A DNA stretch of 64,000 nucleotides from Pseudomonas panipatensis (GTDB lineage Bacteria > Pseudomonadota > Gammaproteobacteria > Pseudomonadales > Pseudomonadaceae). Of this stretch, positions 34,765-44,650 are shown in pieces (the first letter of the stretch is position 1; the number at the start of each line of letters is the position of its first letter). Under the pieces are notes generated by a model that did not search any database, had not been told where the DNA came from, and worked only from the letters and a program-made list of their open reading frames with translations. The position numbers and the translations under genes were made by a program. The DNA lies in the NCBI RefSeq assembly GCF_900099785.1, contig NZ_FNDS01000009.1, positions 207,525 through 271,524 of the forward strand, given 5' to 3'.

Positions 34765-36048
34765 ATGATTTCCCTGAAGCCCAACCTGACCTTGCCTGCC
34801 GTCGGCCTGAGCGGATTCGAGACCCCGCTGGCGGAAGAGGAGGCCGCGATTCAGGCCTCGGTACATCGCTTCGCCAAGGATGTCCTGCGGCCGATCGGGC
34901 GCGAGCTGGACCGCATGAGCGCAGAGGAGGTCATCGCCGCGGGATCGCCGTTCTATTCGGTATTTGGTGAGTTCGCCAAGCTCGGGCTCGACCCGGCGCT
35001 GCTGGCCGAACTTCCGCCGGAAATGGCGGTGCGCATCGAGTCGCTGATCGGCGAGGAGCTGGGCTGGGGCGACGCCGGCCTGGGCGTTTCTCTGGGCTGT
35101 GCTGGCTTTCCGCTGCAGATGGCGGCCGCCGCCGGTAACGCCGAACTGATCGAGCTGTGCCAGGGGCGTATCGGTTGCTGGATTGCCACCCAGCCGGATC
35201 GCGGCAGCGACAACCAGCTGCTGGATATCAAGCGCGACTGGCCCGCAGGCACGCCTGCCAACATCGGCAACCTGACCGCCAAGGTCGTCGGCGACGAGAT
35301 CATCATCAACGGCCAGAGCTCCGCCTGGGTCTCCAATGGCGCGGTGGCGCAGGTCGCCTTCGGCCTGATGTGCGCCGACTATGGCGACGGTTTCTTCGCT
35401 GACGATGGCCTGCCCAATGGCATCGCCGTGATCGTGCCCTTGGACGTCAAGGGCGTCTCCAAGGGCAAGCCTCTGGCGAAAATTGGCCAGCGCTCGCTGC
35501 CCCAGGGCGAAATCTACTTCGATGACGTGCGTATCCCGCGGCGCTTTGCTATCGCCGAGAAGGACGGCTACTACGGTGCCGTGAGTTCCTCCTGGTCCTA
35601 CGCAGGCACCCACATGAGCCAGGTGTTCACTGGTGTCGCCCGGGCCGCCTTCGAGCTGGCGCTGCAGTACTGCCATGAGCGTCGCCAGGGTGGCCGGATG
35701 CTGATCGATCACCAGATGACCCGCCTGCGCCTGGGCGAAATGCTCCGTCGCGTTGAGACGGCCCGCGCGGTCGCCCGTCGCTCACTGAGCTTCGCTCGCC
35801 TCTCGCCGCAGACCCATCCCTACGCCACGGCCTCTGCCAAGGTCACCGTAACCGAAGAGACGCTTGCGGTAGTGCAGGAAGCCTTCCGCCTCTTCGGCGG
35901 CAACGGCACCACCCTCGAGTACCCGATCGAGAAGCTGCTGCGCGACACCCAGTCCGCCCTGATCGAAGACGGCGAGAACCGCATCCTGACCATGCGCCTG
36001 GGGCTGCTTGCTCAGCAGCTCTACGCCGAAGGCTGGACCCAGAACTGA
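34765..36048 (+). CDS. Acyl-CoA dehydrogenase family protein
   Basis: A 427-residue flavoprotein with the acyl-CoA dehydrogenase fold. Visible parts are the N-terminal helical domain (ASVHRFAKDVLRPIGREL), the middle FAD-binding domain (GCWIATQPDRGSDNQL; VSNGAVAQVAFG; GQRSLPQGEIYFDDVRIP) and the C-terminal EAFRLFGGNGTTLEYPIEKLLRDTQ. It introduces a double bond into an acyl-CoA, passing electrons to ETF. GAGGAGG precedes the ATG. It heads an operon with the DUF5938 gene, an acyl-CoA ligase, an SCPx-like thiolase and an FAD oxidoreductase. The exact chain type is unknown. Confidence 0.88.
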   Translation: MISLKPNLTLPAVGLSGFETPLAEEEAAIQASVHRFAKDVLRPIGRELDRMSAEEVIAAGSPFYSVFGEFAKLGLDPALLAELPPEMAVRIESLIGEELGWGDAGLGVSLGCAGFPLQMAAAAGNAELIELCQGRIGCWIATQPDRGSDNQLLDIKRDWPAGTPANIGNLTAKVVGDEIIINGQSSAWVSNGAVAQVAFGLMCADYGDGFFADDGLPNGIAVIVPLDVKGVSKGKPLAKIGQRSLPQGEIYFDDVRIPRRFAIAEKDGYYGAVSSSWSYAGTHMSQVFTGVARAAFELALQYCHERRQGGRMLIDHQMTRLRLGEMLRRVETARAVARRSLSFARLSPQTHPYATASAKVTVTEETLAVVQEAFRLFGGNGTTLEYPIEKLLRDTQSALIEDGENRILTMRLGLLAQQLYAEGWTQN

Positions 36049-36098
36049 TTCGACCACCCGCCAGATCCATCCAAGAACAAAAGCGAGGAATACCCCAA

Positions 36099-37232
36099 AT
36101 GGCCAAATATCCTGTCGTTGTCTATGGTGCGAGCGGTTACACCGGCATGCTCACCATGGACTGGCTGATCGACCAGAAGATTCCGTTCACTGCCGTCGCG
36201 CGCAACGCCAAGCGTGCCCAGGAAATGATGGCGCAACGCGTCGTGGGACTGGAATCGGCCACCTATGAGATCGTCGAGTGTCCGCACGAAGTAGAAGCCC
36301 TGACGGCGGTATTCAAGGGCGCCAAAGTGGTCTGCAACACCGTCGGCCCGTTCGTCAACTTCGGTCTGACCACCGCCGAGGCCGCCCTGAAGGCCGGCTG
36401 CCACTACCTGGACCCGGCTGGTGAGCAAGAGCACATTCGCGCCCTGCGCGATCAGTTCGGCGAGCTGTACCGCCAGGCCGGCCTGCTGCTTTCGCCCTCG
36501 CTTGCCTACATGTACACCTTTGCCGAGATTGCCGCCGAGCTGGCCCTGGAAACCCCCGGCATTGATTCCCTGGAAACCGCGACCCTGACCCGTGGTCCTC
36601 GTGTGGGCGCCGCCGGCGTGACCGTGGGCTCCACCGCTACCATCTTCGAAGGCTTCCGCCACCCGGGCGGTTACCTGTGGGAGAAGGAGCTGGTGCCGTA
36701 CGCCCCCAATACCAGCTTCAACGTCGTTTGCCCCAGCCTGCTCGAGTCGGTGTTCTGCCTACCGTGGGGTGGCACCTCGCTGCCGATCTACTTCCAGAAC
36801 GACGGACGCGTGCGCAGCTGCATGTCCTGCGTCGGCTTCTACGACAACCCGGTGATGAGGACTGTCCACGCCCTGGGGCAGAAGTGGGAAGCCGAGTACA
36901 AGCACCTGCCGAAGGAGCAGCAGGACGCGGTAATCCAGAACCTGGTGGACTCCACTACGCCGAGCATGCCGCCGCGCGAGCGCAGCACCCTGCAGCGCAC
37001 CGTGGACTTCGCCATTGGTCGCGGCCAGCTGTCGGCGGTGCGCGCCACCGTGCACGGCATCACCCCGTACATCGCCACTGGTGCGCTCCACGCGGCGGCC
37101 GCGGTCAAGCTGCTGGACAACGACGTTGCCAAGGTGGGCTTCGCCTCGTCCTCCAAGGCCTTCGGCCACCGCTACATGCTCGGCTTCCTTGAGCAGCGTG
37201 GCCTGGCTCGCGCAACCATCACCCAGCTGTGA
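36099..37232 (+). CDS. DUF5938 / saccharopine-dehydrogenase-like NAD(P)-binding protein
   Basis: The N-terminus carries a Rossmann fold (KYPVVVYGASGYTGMLTMDWLIDQ) as in the saccharopine dehydrogenase family. The next part has VVCNTVGPFVNFGLTTAEAALKAGCHYLDPAGEQEHI, the signature seen in trans-acting enoyl reductases and relatives. The C-terminal portion corresponds to what is annotated as DUF5938. Its product of 377 residues probably reduces or isomerises an acyl intermediate. It lies 50 bases after the acyl-CoA dehydrogenase and 10 bases before the ligase, inside one operon. Confidence 0.72.
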   Translation: MAKYPVVVYGASGYTGMLTMDWLIDQKIPFTAVARNAKRAQEMMAQRVVGLESATYEIVECPHEVEALTAVFKGAKVVCNTVGPFVNFGLTTAEAALKAGCHYLDPAGEQEHIRALRDQFGELYRQAGLLLSPSLAYMYTFAEIAAELALETPGIDSLETATLTRGPRVGAAGVTVGSTATIFEGFRHPGGYLWEKELVPYAPNTSFNVVCPSLLESVFCLPWGGTSLPIYFQNDGRVRSCMSCVGFYDNPVMRTVHALGQKWEAEYKHLPKEQQDAVIQNLVDSTTPSMPPRERSTLQRTVDFAIGRGQLSAVRATVHGITPYIATGALHAAAAVKLLDNDVAKVGFASSSKAFGHRYMLGFLEQRGLARATITQL

Positions 37233-37242
37233 AGTGACCACG

Positions 37243-38802
37243 ATGGCAATCATTGATTTCTTCGACCGTGGCTGGCGGATCAATCCGCACGGCGCGGCCT
37301 ATATCCAGGATGGCGCGGTCACGACCTTCACCGAAGCGGGTGAAATGTCCTGCCGCATCGCCAACGCGCTCCTGGCCAGGGGTTTCGCCTCTGGCGTAAA
37401 GGGCGCGGTCTGGGCGGCCAACGATGTGACTGCCTGGTTGTGCGCACTGGGGCTTTGGCGCGCCAACCAATGCTGGATTCCGGTGGGCGCGCGCAACGCG
37501 CCCGAGGAAAACCGCTATGTGCTGGATGCGTTCGACTGCGAGATCCTGTTCTTCCAGCGCGAGTTTGCCGAGGCCATCGCAGCCCTGCGGCCTCAGTTGC
37601 CTAAGATCCGCCTGTGGATTTGCGTCGACGGTGAGGTGGAGGGAGCCGAGTCGCTCGAGGCGTTTGTCGCGGGGCAACCGAGCACCGATCCGCAGGTGGT
37701 GGTCGATCCCGACGATGTGATCTGGGTCGGCCCCACGGGTGGTACGACCGGGCTGCCCAAGGGCGTCATGAACACGCACCGAAGCGTACAGACCAGCTTC
37801 GCGCATTTCATGATCAACACCCCTTATCCGGCAGGTATCAAGCCGGTGAACCTGGCCGCGGCGCCGATGACCCATACCGCCGGCATGCTGTCTTTCCCCT
37901 GCACGGCCAGGGGCGGCACCGTGGTGGTGATCACCAAGCCCGATCCGCAGCTGCTGCTCGCCGCCATTCCGCAGTACAAGGTCACGGAGTTCTTCCTGCC
38001 GCCGACGGTGATCTACCGGCTGCTCGATATTCCTGACCTGAACAAGAAGGTCGATTTCTCGTCGCTGCGCTATTTCCTGTACGGCGCAGCGCCGATGTCA
38101 GTGGAAAAGCTGCGTCAGGCAATCGAGGTCTTCGGGCCGGTGATGATGGAAGGCTACGGGCAGACCGAGGCACCCGGCGCCATTGCGCACCTGACGCCCG
38201 GTGAGCACTTCGTGGATGGCGCAATCGCCGGCAGCGAGCGGCTCTCTTCCGTCGGCAGGCCGAACCCGCTGATCCGGGTCGAGATCATGGGCGACGACAA
38301 CCAGATCCTGCCTCAGGGCGAGACTGGCGAGATCTGCGTGCGTGGCGATCTGATCATGAAGGGTTACTACAAGGATCCGCAGAAGACCGCCGAGACCATC
38401 GTCGATGGCTGGCTGCATACCGGCGACATCGGCCACCTCGACGCCGATGGCTACCTTCACATCACCGACCGCAAGAAGGACATGATCATTTCGGGTGGCT
38501 TCAACGTGTACCCGAGCGAGGTCGAGCAGGTGCTCTGGGGGCACCCGGCGGTACAGGACTGCGCGGTGATTGGCGTGCCGGACGAGAAGTGGGGCGAGAG
38601 CGTGAAGGCGGTGATCGAGCTGAGCAGCGGACAGAGTGTCAGCGCCGAAGAGTTGATCGCACTGTGCAAGGAAAAGCTCGGTTCGGTGAAGTCGCCCAAG
38701 ACCGTCGATTTCATCGACGCACTGCCACGCAGCCCCGTCGGCAAGGTCCTGAAGAAGGACCTGCGTGCCCGCTACTGGCAAGGCGCCAACCGGCAGATCT
38801 GA
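37243..38802 (+). CDS. AMP-forming acyl-CoA synthetase (ligase)
   Basis: A 519-residue member of the ANL superfamily. The ATP-binding loop is GPTGGTTGLPKGV, the A5 motif is MEGYGQTEAPG, and the hinge and A8 region are GWLHTGDIGHLDADGYLHITDRKKDMII. The catalytic lysine lies in PRSPVGKVLKKDLR near the C-terminus. It activates a carboxylic acid to its CoA thioester, with AMP and pyrophosphate released. It is the likely entry point of the degraded compound, or its oxidised carboxylate, into the pathway. It follows the DUF5938 gene by 10 bases in the same operon. Confidence 0.9.
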   Translation: MAIIDFFDRGWRINPHGAAYIQDGAVTTFTEAGEMSCRIANALLARGFASGVKGAVWAANDVTAWLCALGLWRANQCWIPVGARNAPEENRYVLDAFDCEILFFQREFAEAIAALRPQLPKIRLWICVDGEVEGAESLEAFVAGQPSTDPQVVVDPDDVIWVGPTGGTTGLPKGVMNTHRSVQTSFAHFMINTPYPAGIKPVNLAAAPMTHTAGMLSFPCTARGGTVVVITKPDPQLLLAAIPQYKVTEFFLPPTVIYRLLDIPDLNKKVDFSSLRYFLYGAAPMSVEKLRQAIEVFGPVMMEGYGQTEAPGAIAHLTPGEHFVDGAIAGSERLSSVGRPNPLIRVEIMGDDNQILPQGETGEICVRGDLIMKGYYKDPQKTAETIVDGWLHTGDIGHLDADGYLHITDRKKDMIISGGFNVYPSEVEQVLWGHPAVQDCAVIGVPDEKWGESVKAVIELSSGQSVSAEELIALCKEKLGSVKSPKTVDFIDALPRSPVGKVLKKDLRARYWQGANRQI

Positions 38803-38819
38803 AGTCGAGGAATCTTCTG

Positions 38820-40058
38820 ATGGAAGCAATCTATATCGCCGGTATCGCCATGACCGAATTCGGTCGCCATCCGGACCGCAGGCTCGAGGACCTAGCCTTG
38901 GAGGCGCTCAACGGCGCCTTGGCGGATTCCGGCGCGCAGCGCTCGGACATCGGTGCCGTTTTCTACGCCGGTATCACCAACGGCGCCTTGCAGGGCCAAC
39001 TGTCCATTCCGGGGCAGGTGATCATGAGCAAGATCGGTATCGATGGGGTGCCTGCCTACAACGTCGAGAACGCCTGCGCATCGGGCAGCACCGCCGTCCA
39101 TCTGGCGGTGCAGAGCTTGCGGGCTGGCGCCACTGACGTGGCGCTGGCCCTGGGCTGCGAGAAGATGGTGGTGGCCGACAAGGCGAAGTCCTTCGCCCTG
39201 TTCGAAGCGGGGTGGGACGTCGCCTGCGCCGAGGAGAACTTCGCCATCCTGTCGAAGATGGGGGATGGGGTCGTGCCGCCGCCTGGCTCGGAGTCCGATC
39301 GTCCATACAGCCGCTTTATGTCCATCTACGCCGGCTTTTGCCGTTGGCACATGAAGACCTATGGCACCACCCAGCGGCAGATCGCGGCGGTGTGCGCGAA
39401 GAACCACAATCACTCGGTACACAACCCGTACTCCCAGTTCCGCAAGCCCTTTACCATCGAGGAAGTGTTGGCTGCTCCGCCGATCACCTATCCGATCACG
39501 TTGCCAATGTGCGCGCCGATGACCGATGGCGCCGCTGCCGCGATTATCTGCACCGAGGCAGGACTGAAGCGAATCGGGGCCGATCCCAAGCGCTGTATCC
39601 GGATTTCCGCCAGTGTGATTCGAAGTTTCACCAAGCGAAGCATGGATGAGCCGGAGAAGCACGTCAGCCGTCTGGCGGCACTCCAGGCGTACGAGATTGC
39701 AGGTCTCGGCCCGCAGGACATGCATGTCGCTGAGGTTCACGACGCCTCTGCGATGGGGGAGATCATTCAGGCGGAGAACCTTGGCCTGGCCCCCCTGGGA
39801 GAAGGTGGGATCTGCGCCGAACGCGGAGACTTCACCGTTGGCGGGCGCATTCCGATCAACCCGTCGGGCGGCCTGGAATCCAAAGGGCACCCGCTCGGCG
39901 CCACCGGTATCGGCCAGCTCTATGAGCTGACGACCCAGTTGCGTGGTGAGGCCGGAGCACGTCAGGTCGAGGGCGCGCGCCATGCCATCCAGGAAAACGG
40001 TGGTGGTCTCATCGGTGTCGAGGAAGGCGCTGTCGCAATTCACATCCTGAGTCGATAG
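38820..40058 (+). CDS. SCPx-type thiolase family protein
   Basis: A 412-residue thiolase of the sterol-carrier-protein-x / lipid-transfer type. The active cysteine lies in NVENACASGSTAVHLAVQSL. The histidine region VAEVHDASAMGEIIQAENLG and the C-terminal GGLESKGHPLGATGIGQ and ENGGGLIG are typical of the SCPx branch, which cleaves branched or sterol-side-chain 3-keto-CoA. The C-terminal cysteine of classical thiolases is replaced, as normal in this branch. GAGG is nine bases before the ATG. It lies between the ligase and an FAD oxidoreductase. The preference for branched substrates agrees with the PhyH genes nearby. Confidence 0.85.
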   Translation: MEAIYIAGIAMTEFGRHPDRRLEDLALEALNGALADSGAQRSDIGAVFYAGITNGALQGQLSIPGQVIMSKIGIDGVPAYNVENACASGSTAVHLAVQSLRAGATDVALALGCEKMVVADKAKSFALFEAGWDVACAEENFAILSKMGDGVVPPPGSESDRPYSRFMSIYAGFCRWHMKTYGTTQRQIAAVCAKNHNHSVHNPYSQFRKPFTIEEVLAAPPITYPITLPMCAPMTDGAAAAIICTEAGLKRIGADPKRCIRISASVIRSFTKRSMDEPEKHVSRLAALQAYEIAGLGPQDMHVAEVHDASAMGEIIQAENLGLAPLGEGGICAERGDFTVGGRIPINPSGGLESKGHPLGATGIGQLYELTTQLRGEAGARQVEGARHAIQENGGGLIGVEEGAVAIHILSR

Positions 40059-40069
40059 GAGGCTCCGCC

Positions 40070-41434
40070 ATGCGTGGAAATCATCCAGACGAAAGTTCCG
40101 GCCGTACCGCCGGAGACCAGAAATTCCGCACTCTTGGAGGTTGGGTCGAGAAGCCGGACGACCTGCAGCCGGAGCTCGAAGGTCACGTTGCCGCCGATGT
40201 GATAGTGGTCGGGGCCGGTTTCGCTGGGCTCTCCACTGCCCTGGAACTCACCGCACTGGGCGCGAAGGTTGTGGTGCTGGAGAAGGATTTCGCCGGTTTT
40301 GGTGCCAGTGGTCGCAATGCGGGATACCTCGCCGGCGGTCAGGGGCTCGAGTACGAGTTGTTCCTCAAGCGCGTGGGCCATGAGCAGGCGAAGGAAATCG
40401 TTCGTTTCTACGACCAGGGCGTTTCCTATGTCGAGAAAAGGCTCGGCGAGCTCGGGATCGACTGCGACTACAACGCCTCGGGCATCATCCGTGCAGGGGT
40501 CCATCCCTCCCAGGAGAAGAAGCTTCGCGAGAGCATGCGCATAGGCGTGGAGCTGGGCTCTCCCGGAGAGTTCCTCGATGATGCCGCCATGCGGGCTCGC
40601 GGAATTCCGCCCGCATTCCTGTTTGGTTGCTATGTCCCTGGCGGCGGTACGCTGAATCCGGGCAAGTATGTGATGGGGCTGCGGCGTGCGGCCATTCAGG
40701 CAGGGGTGAAACTGTATGAAAACACCCCCCTGCTGTCCTACCAGGAAGGCCCGACCATTCAGTGCAAGACGGCTCGAGGCACGGCGAGTGCTCCATTCCT
40801 GGTGCTGGCAACCAACGCCTATACACCTCAACTGGGCTTGCTGCAGAACAAGGTGATGCCGCTGAAGGTTTCCGCGATCGAGACCGAGCCTCTCTCGTCC
40901 GCACAGCTGGATTCGCTGGGGTGGCCCAATCGCGAGGGGATTGTGACCTCGCACTTCACCATGGAGAGCCATCGTCTTACCGCCCGCAATACGCTTGTAC
41001 TGACGACCAAACGGCTTCGCTACGTGTATGGCGCCCAGACGCCGAACGATCCGGATCACGCCGCCTATCGCGAACTGGCGCTGGCGCTGAGCGATCGTTT
41101 CCCGACCTTGCGTGGTCTTGGCATCCAGGCTTGCTGGAGCGGCTATATCAGCTTTGCCTACGACGCGTTGCCCGTGGTCGGTGAAACCGGTGCACAGCAG
41201 AACATCCTCTATACGGCCGGATGTTCCGGGCACGGGGTCGGTACCCAATCGCTTATCGGACATCTGCTCGCCGAGCGAATTGGTGGTATCGAGCATCCGC
41301 TTCTGGCGGCCTTGCGACACAAGACTCCGGCGATGCTCCCCGACCCGTTGCAATGGTGCGTGATGAATCTGGCGCTAGGTGCGGCTAATCGGCTCGATGA
41401 CTACACCAACCGCAAGGCCCGTAGCGTTACCTGA
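40070..41434 (+). CDS. FAD-dependent amine oxidoreductase, DAO / PuuB-like
   Basis: A 454-residue member of the D-amino-acid-oxidase-fold family. It has the FAD-binding VIVVGAGFAGLSTALELTALGAKVVVLEKDF, GASGRNAGYLAGG and the C-terminal YTAGCSGHGVGTQSLIGHLLAERIGG. The layout resembles gamma-glutamylputrescine oxidase and similar enzymes that oxidise secondary or N-substituted amines. No signal peptide is visible, so it acts in the cytoplasm. AGGAGG directly precedes the ATG, 11 bases after the thiolase gene. It closes the acyl-CoA operon and links it to amine chemistry next door. Confidence 0.85.
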   Translation: MRGNHPDESSGRTAGDQKFRTLGGWVEKPDDLQPELEGHVAADVIVVGAGFAGLSTALELTALGAKVVVLEKDFAGFGASGRNAGYLAGGQGLEYELFLKRVGHEQAKEIVRFYDQGVSYVEKRLGELGIDCDYNASGIIRAGVHPSQEKKLRESMRIGVELGSPGEFLDDAAMRARGIPPAFLFGCYVPGGGTLNPGKYVMGLRRAAIQAGVKLYENTPLLSYQEGPTIQCKTARGTASAPFLVLATNAYTPQLGLLQNKVMPLKVSAIETEPLSSAQLDSLGWPNREGIVTSHFTMESHRLTARNTLVLTTKRLRYVYGAQTPNDPDHAAYRELALALSDRFPTLRGLGIQACWSGYISFAYDALPVVGETGAQQNILYTAGCSGHGVGTQSLIGHLLAERIGGIEHPLLAALRHKTPAMLPDPLQWCVMNLALGAANRLDDYTNRKARSVT

Positions 41435-41742
41435 GGTGACCTCCAGGTGTGAGCCGCTCGCCTGCGCGGTAGTAATGCGCCGTGCCGGATAACTAACGTT
41501 CCACAGACGAGGTTGCAAATCGGCATCGCTTGCTGGGTGCGCTTTCAGGCGTCACTTCGGCATTCGAAGCCCAAAACAAGAATCAATTGTTCGACCTGAG
41601 CCTTCCCGGGTTATTTCCGAAGTGCTCGGGTTCGGCAACGCATTGGTTTTAAAAAGGTTATCGAGATGCGAAGCCGATTTTTCATTGCCGTAAAGACGCT
41701 GATTTGTGGGTAATAAATCCAAGAATTCGTGAGGTATAAAGC
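41435..41742. other. Leader and promoter region of the first amine oxidase operon
   Basis: No gene is supported in these 308 bases. A partial match to the shared operator (inner GATAACT-AA-CGTT) occurs at 41484 but the outer arms are poor. AT content rises over the last 100 bases, consistent with a promoter close to the gene. Confidence 0.4.
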
Positions 41743-43242
41743 ATGACCAAGAAGTCCTCCTCGAATAGTTCTTTCGACTTACGGCGAAGGCAATTACTCA
41801 AGTTTGCAGGAGCTACGGCCGCCGTCGGAGGCCTGGGATTGAAGTTGGGCCTGGCAGATGCTGCCGAGTCTTCTGCCGGAACCTACGCGACGCCTGCAGG
41901 CGAGAAGGATGTTCTGGATGTCGCCATCATCGGTGCCGGTCTGGCAGGATTGACGGCTGCGCGGGACCTGCATTTGTCGGGATGTCGCTCCTTCGTTGTC
42001 CTGGAGGCGCGCGATCGAGTTGGTGGCCGCACACTCAACCATGATCTGGGGTCGGGATTCATCTCCGAAGCCGGTGGGCAGTGGATCGGGCCGGGCCAGA
42101 CTGCGGTCGCCGATCTTGCGCGTGAGTTGGAGGTTGGGACCTTTCCGACCTATTACGATGGTCGGACCGTCGTTCTCGGCGGAGAGGGTCACCTGGAGAT
42201 CGATCTCAAGGGCACCTTCGGCACCGATCCCGCGCTCGCTGCCAAGCTCAGTGAAATGTCACGGGACGTGCCTTCGGCAGCACCGTGGAAGTCTCCGAAG
42301 GTCGCTGAGCTGGACAAGATGTCTGCAGGCGACTGGCTGGCCGGGCAGAACATCAAGCCCGAGGACCGAGGCGGGTGGAACGCAAGCTTCCTGCTCAGCG
42401 GTGGCGTGGCACCGGCCAAGATGGGGCTGTTGCATTTCCTCTCGATGATCAACTCCGCCAGTTGTGAATACGAGAAGCTCGACTCGATTAAGGACAGCGC
42501 CCAGGGCACACGACTGGTCGGTGGCTCGCAGGTTCTCTGTCTGAAGATGGCCGAGCAGTTAGGTGACCGCGTGCGCATGTCGTGCCCGGTCCGCGGGGTA
42601 TCCGGATGGGACAGCCCCGTAGTCACGCTGCACACCGACCAGGGAGAAGTCCGCGCCCGCCGCGTCATCGTGGCCATCCATCCCGCGCTATGCCATCAGG
42701 TCACGTTCGACCCGCCCTTGCCCGAAGGTCGCGCCGCGTTGCAGCAGGCCTGGCCGTCGCATTCCCCGGCGCGAAAGAGCGCCATGGTCTATTCCCGGCC
42801 GTTCTGGCGGGAGAAGGGCTTGAACGGTCACGTGTTGACCGTCGATGGCCCAGTCATCTGGGCCTGGGACAACTCGCCACCGGGTGGTGAGATCGGTGTC
42901 ATCAATGCCTTCATCTCGAATGCGCGGGTTCCCTCCGATCTGCAGGCAGCACAGCGCATGCAGGCGGAGATCTATGCACAGGCGCTGGGTGAGCAGGCAC
43001 TTCATCCGGTGTCGTATCACGAGCATGACTGGGGGCAAGCCGATCCCTGGACCATTACCTGTGTATCGGCGATTCCACCTGGTTTCTGGAGCTCCCATGG
43101 CGAGGCTCTGCGGCCTTCCTGCGGGAACCTGATCTGGTCGGGTACGGAAACGGCGGACATCTGGGCGGGGTATATGGACGGCGCGGTCCGCTCCGGCCAT
43201 CAGAGCGCTCTGCAGGCCCTCAATGCATTGCGTCAGGCGTAG
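41743..43242 (+). CDS. Tat-exported flavin amine oxidase/dehydrogenase, copy 1
   Basis: The N-terminus carries a twin-arginine signal (LRRRQLLKF, residues 13-21, followed by a weakly hydrophobic stretch), so the folded flavoprotein should be exported through Tat. The FAD site DVAIIGAGLAGLTAARDL, VVLEARDRVGGRTLNHDLGSGFI, GGQWIGPGQ and the C-terminal GTETADIWAGYMDGAVRSG are classic flavin monoamine oxidase motifs. The adjacent diheme cytochrome c points to electron transfer to cytochrome rather than oxygen, as described for the nicotine oxidoreductase NicA2. GAGG precedes the ATG. A paralogue of the same type lies at 45497, also next to a diheme cytochrome. Substrate unknown. Confidence 0.87.
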   Translation: MTKKSSSNSSFDLRRRQLLKFAGATAAVGGLGLKLGLADAAESSAGTYATPAGEKDVLDVAIIGAGLAGLTAARDLHLSGCRSFVVLEARDRVGGRTLNHDLGSGFISEAGGQWIGPGQTAVADLARELEVGTFPTYYDGRTVVLGGEGHLEIDLKGTFGTDPALAAKLSEMSRDVPSAAPWKSPKVAELDKMSAGDWLAGQNIKPEDRGGWNASFLLSGGVAPAKMGLLHFLSMINSASCEYEKLDSIKDSAQGTRLVGGSQVLCLKMAEQLGDRVRMSCPVRGVSGWDSPVVTLHTDQGEVRARRVIVAIHPALCHQVTFDPPLPEGRAALQQAWPSHSPARKSAMVYSRPFWREKGLNGHVLTVDGPVIWAWDNSPPGGEIGVINAFISNARVPSDLQAAQRMQAEIYAQALGEQALHPVSYHEHDWGQADPWTITCVSAIPPGFWSSHGEALRPSCGNLIWSGTETADIWAGYMDGAVRSGHQSALQALNALRQA

Positions 43243-43252
43243 GAGGCGGACG

Positions 43253-43909
43253 ATGAAGAAATTGTTATTGCTTGGCGTTGTGGCAGTGATGGCCGCGCTG
43301 GGGGCCTTCTATGGTCGCGATGTTCTCGGTCTCTACCATCTGCAGAACTACATCAGCGATTCGGCCCAGGCCTATGAGGCCGATGGAGGTCCATGGCCGC
43401 ATCTGACGGATACCTGCGTCAACTGCCACGGTGTCAAAGGCAGTTCGCTCAACCAGCGCTATCCCAGTCTTGCAGGGCAGCCAGTGGCCTATCTGGCTGG
43501 TCAGCTCCAGCATTTTGCCAACGGACAGAGGACTTATCCGAACATGGGGCCGCTGGCGATGACGCTGAGTGCTCAGGAGATCGATCTGCTGGCGAATTAT
43601 TACGCCAAGCAGCAAGCCCGGAAAAATAGCAGCTTCCAGGCGGATCCGGCATTGAGCAGCAAGGGAAAGCAACTGGTGGCGGCCGGCGGATGCATTGCTT
43701 GCCATGGCGAACACCTGATGGGGCATGAGCAGTTCCCACGTCTGGCCGGTCAGGGCGTCGACTATCTGATTGCCCAGCTCGATGCATTCGCCAGCGGCAA
43801 ACGAAGCGAGCCCAGCGGAGCGATGAAAGCAGTCACTTCCACACTTTCTCCAGGCGATCGCCGGGCAATTGCCCACTACCTTGCGGCACTAGCGCCGCAA
43901 GCCAATTGA
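43253..43909 (+). CDS. Membrane-anchored diheme cytochrome c, copy 1
   Basis: A 218-residue cytochrome with an N-terminal hydrophobic helix (LLLLGVVAVMAALGAFYG) that lacks a clear cleavage site and may anchor it to the inner membrane. Two haem c sites are present: CVNCH (residues 55-59) and CIACH (147-151). The distal methionine of each may be in NMGPLAM and GAMKAV. The two-lobed layout matches the cytochrome c4 family. AGGAGG precedes the ATG, ten bases after the amine oxidase gene, so the pair is co-expressed. It is likely the electron acceptor of the oxidase. Confidence 0.88.
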   Translation: MKKLLLLGVVAVMAALGAFYGRDVLGLYHLQNYISDSAQAYEADGGPWPHLTDTCVNCHGVKGSSLNQRYPSLAGQPVAYLAGQLQHFANGQRTYPNMGPLAMTLSAQEIDLLANYYAKQQARKNSSFQADPALSSKGKQLVAAGGCIACHGEHLMGHEQFPRLAGQGVDYLIAQLDAFASGKRSEPSGAMKAVTSTLSPGDRRAIAHYLAALAPQAN

Positions 43910-43937
43910 TCAGCCATTCATTTTCGAGGTTGCCGTT

Positions 43938-44600
43938 ATGGACGCCAGGACTTTGGTGTTGTGCCTTGCTTGTTTCCTGTTGGTTCTTTCCGGAGTGGTA
44001 TACGGATTTAAGTTTCTCAAAAAGCGGAATTATCTTCTGGGCGTCGAATGCCTGGTGATTGCCTTTTCAGCATCCAATGCATTGATCTTCTTCCTGACCA
44101 ATTCGGGCATCGCTTACGAGATTTCGCATTTTCTCGATGCTTTCTCCCGAGGGTTCGGCGTTCCGATCATCAGCATCATTGGCCTGATGGCTGTCACGCA
44201 TGGGTATAAGCCATCGAAGTCCAAGGATTTCCTGATGTTCGTGGTTGCCTTCGCGGCCACGTTCGTACTCATTCTGGCGAGCTTCATGGTCAAGCCTCTG
44301 CCTTACTTCTATGTGGCCATGTGGTCGATCTTCTCGGTCTACCTGCTCTACTTCGCCTCTCGCCTGGTCGGTGTCGGAGCCTATCTTCAGGCACTTGGCA
44401 TTTTCATTGCGATGCTTGCCGGCCAGGCGATCGCAAGCATCTACGACTTCTACAAGATTCCAGGCGACGAGACGAATGTGGTTCTCAATTTCTATGTTCT
44501 TGCTCTCAGCACCTGGGCCTTCATGCTGAGCCAGTTCTACTACGGCTATGGGGTCCTGGAGCGGCTGAAAAGCTCGTCGGCGCTGCTACCGGCCCGTTGA
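43938..44600 (+). CDS. Seven-helix membrane protein, unknown function
   Basis: About seven hydrophobic segments fill this 220-residue protein, beginning VLCLACFLLVLSGVVYGFKF and ending STWAFMLSQFYYGYGVLERL. There are few charged residues inside the segments. GAGG is eight bases before the ATG. It is the third gene after the amine oxidase and cytochrome, followed by a strong terminator. The family is not recognised. A role in substrate uptake, in anchoring the cytochrome or in sensing is possible. Confidence 0.72.
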   Translation: MDARTLVLCLACFLLVLSGVVYGFKFLKKRNYLLGVECLVIAFSASNALIFFLTNSGIAYEISHFLDAFSRGFGVPIISIIGLMAVTHGYKPSKSKDFLMFVVAFAATFVLILASFMVKPLPYFYVAMWSIFSVYLLYFASRLVGVGAYLQALGIFIAMLAGQAIASIYDFYKIPGDETNVVLNFYVLALSTWAFMLSQFYYGYGVLERLKSSSALLPAR

Positions 44601-44650
44601 CTGTGGCGTCCGGTGCAGGGGAGCACTACCTGCACCGGCAACACCTAAAC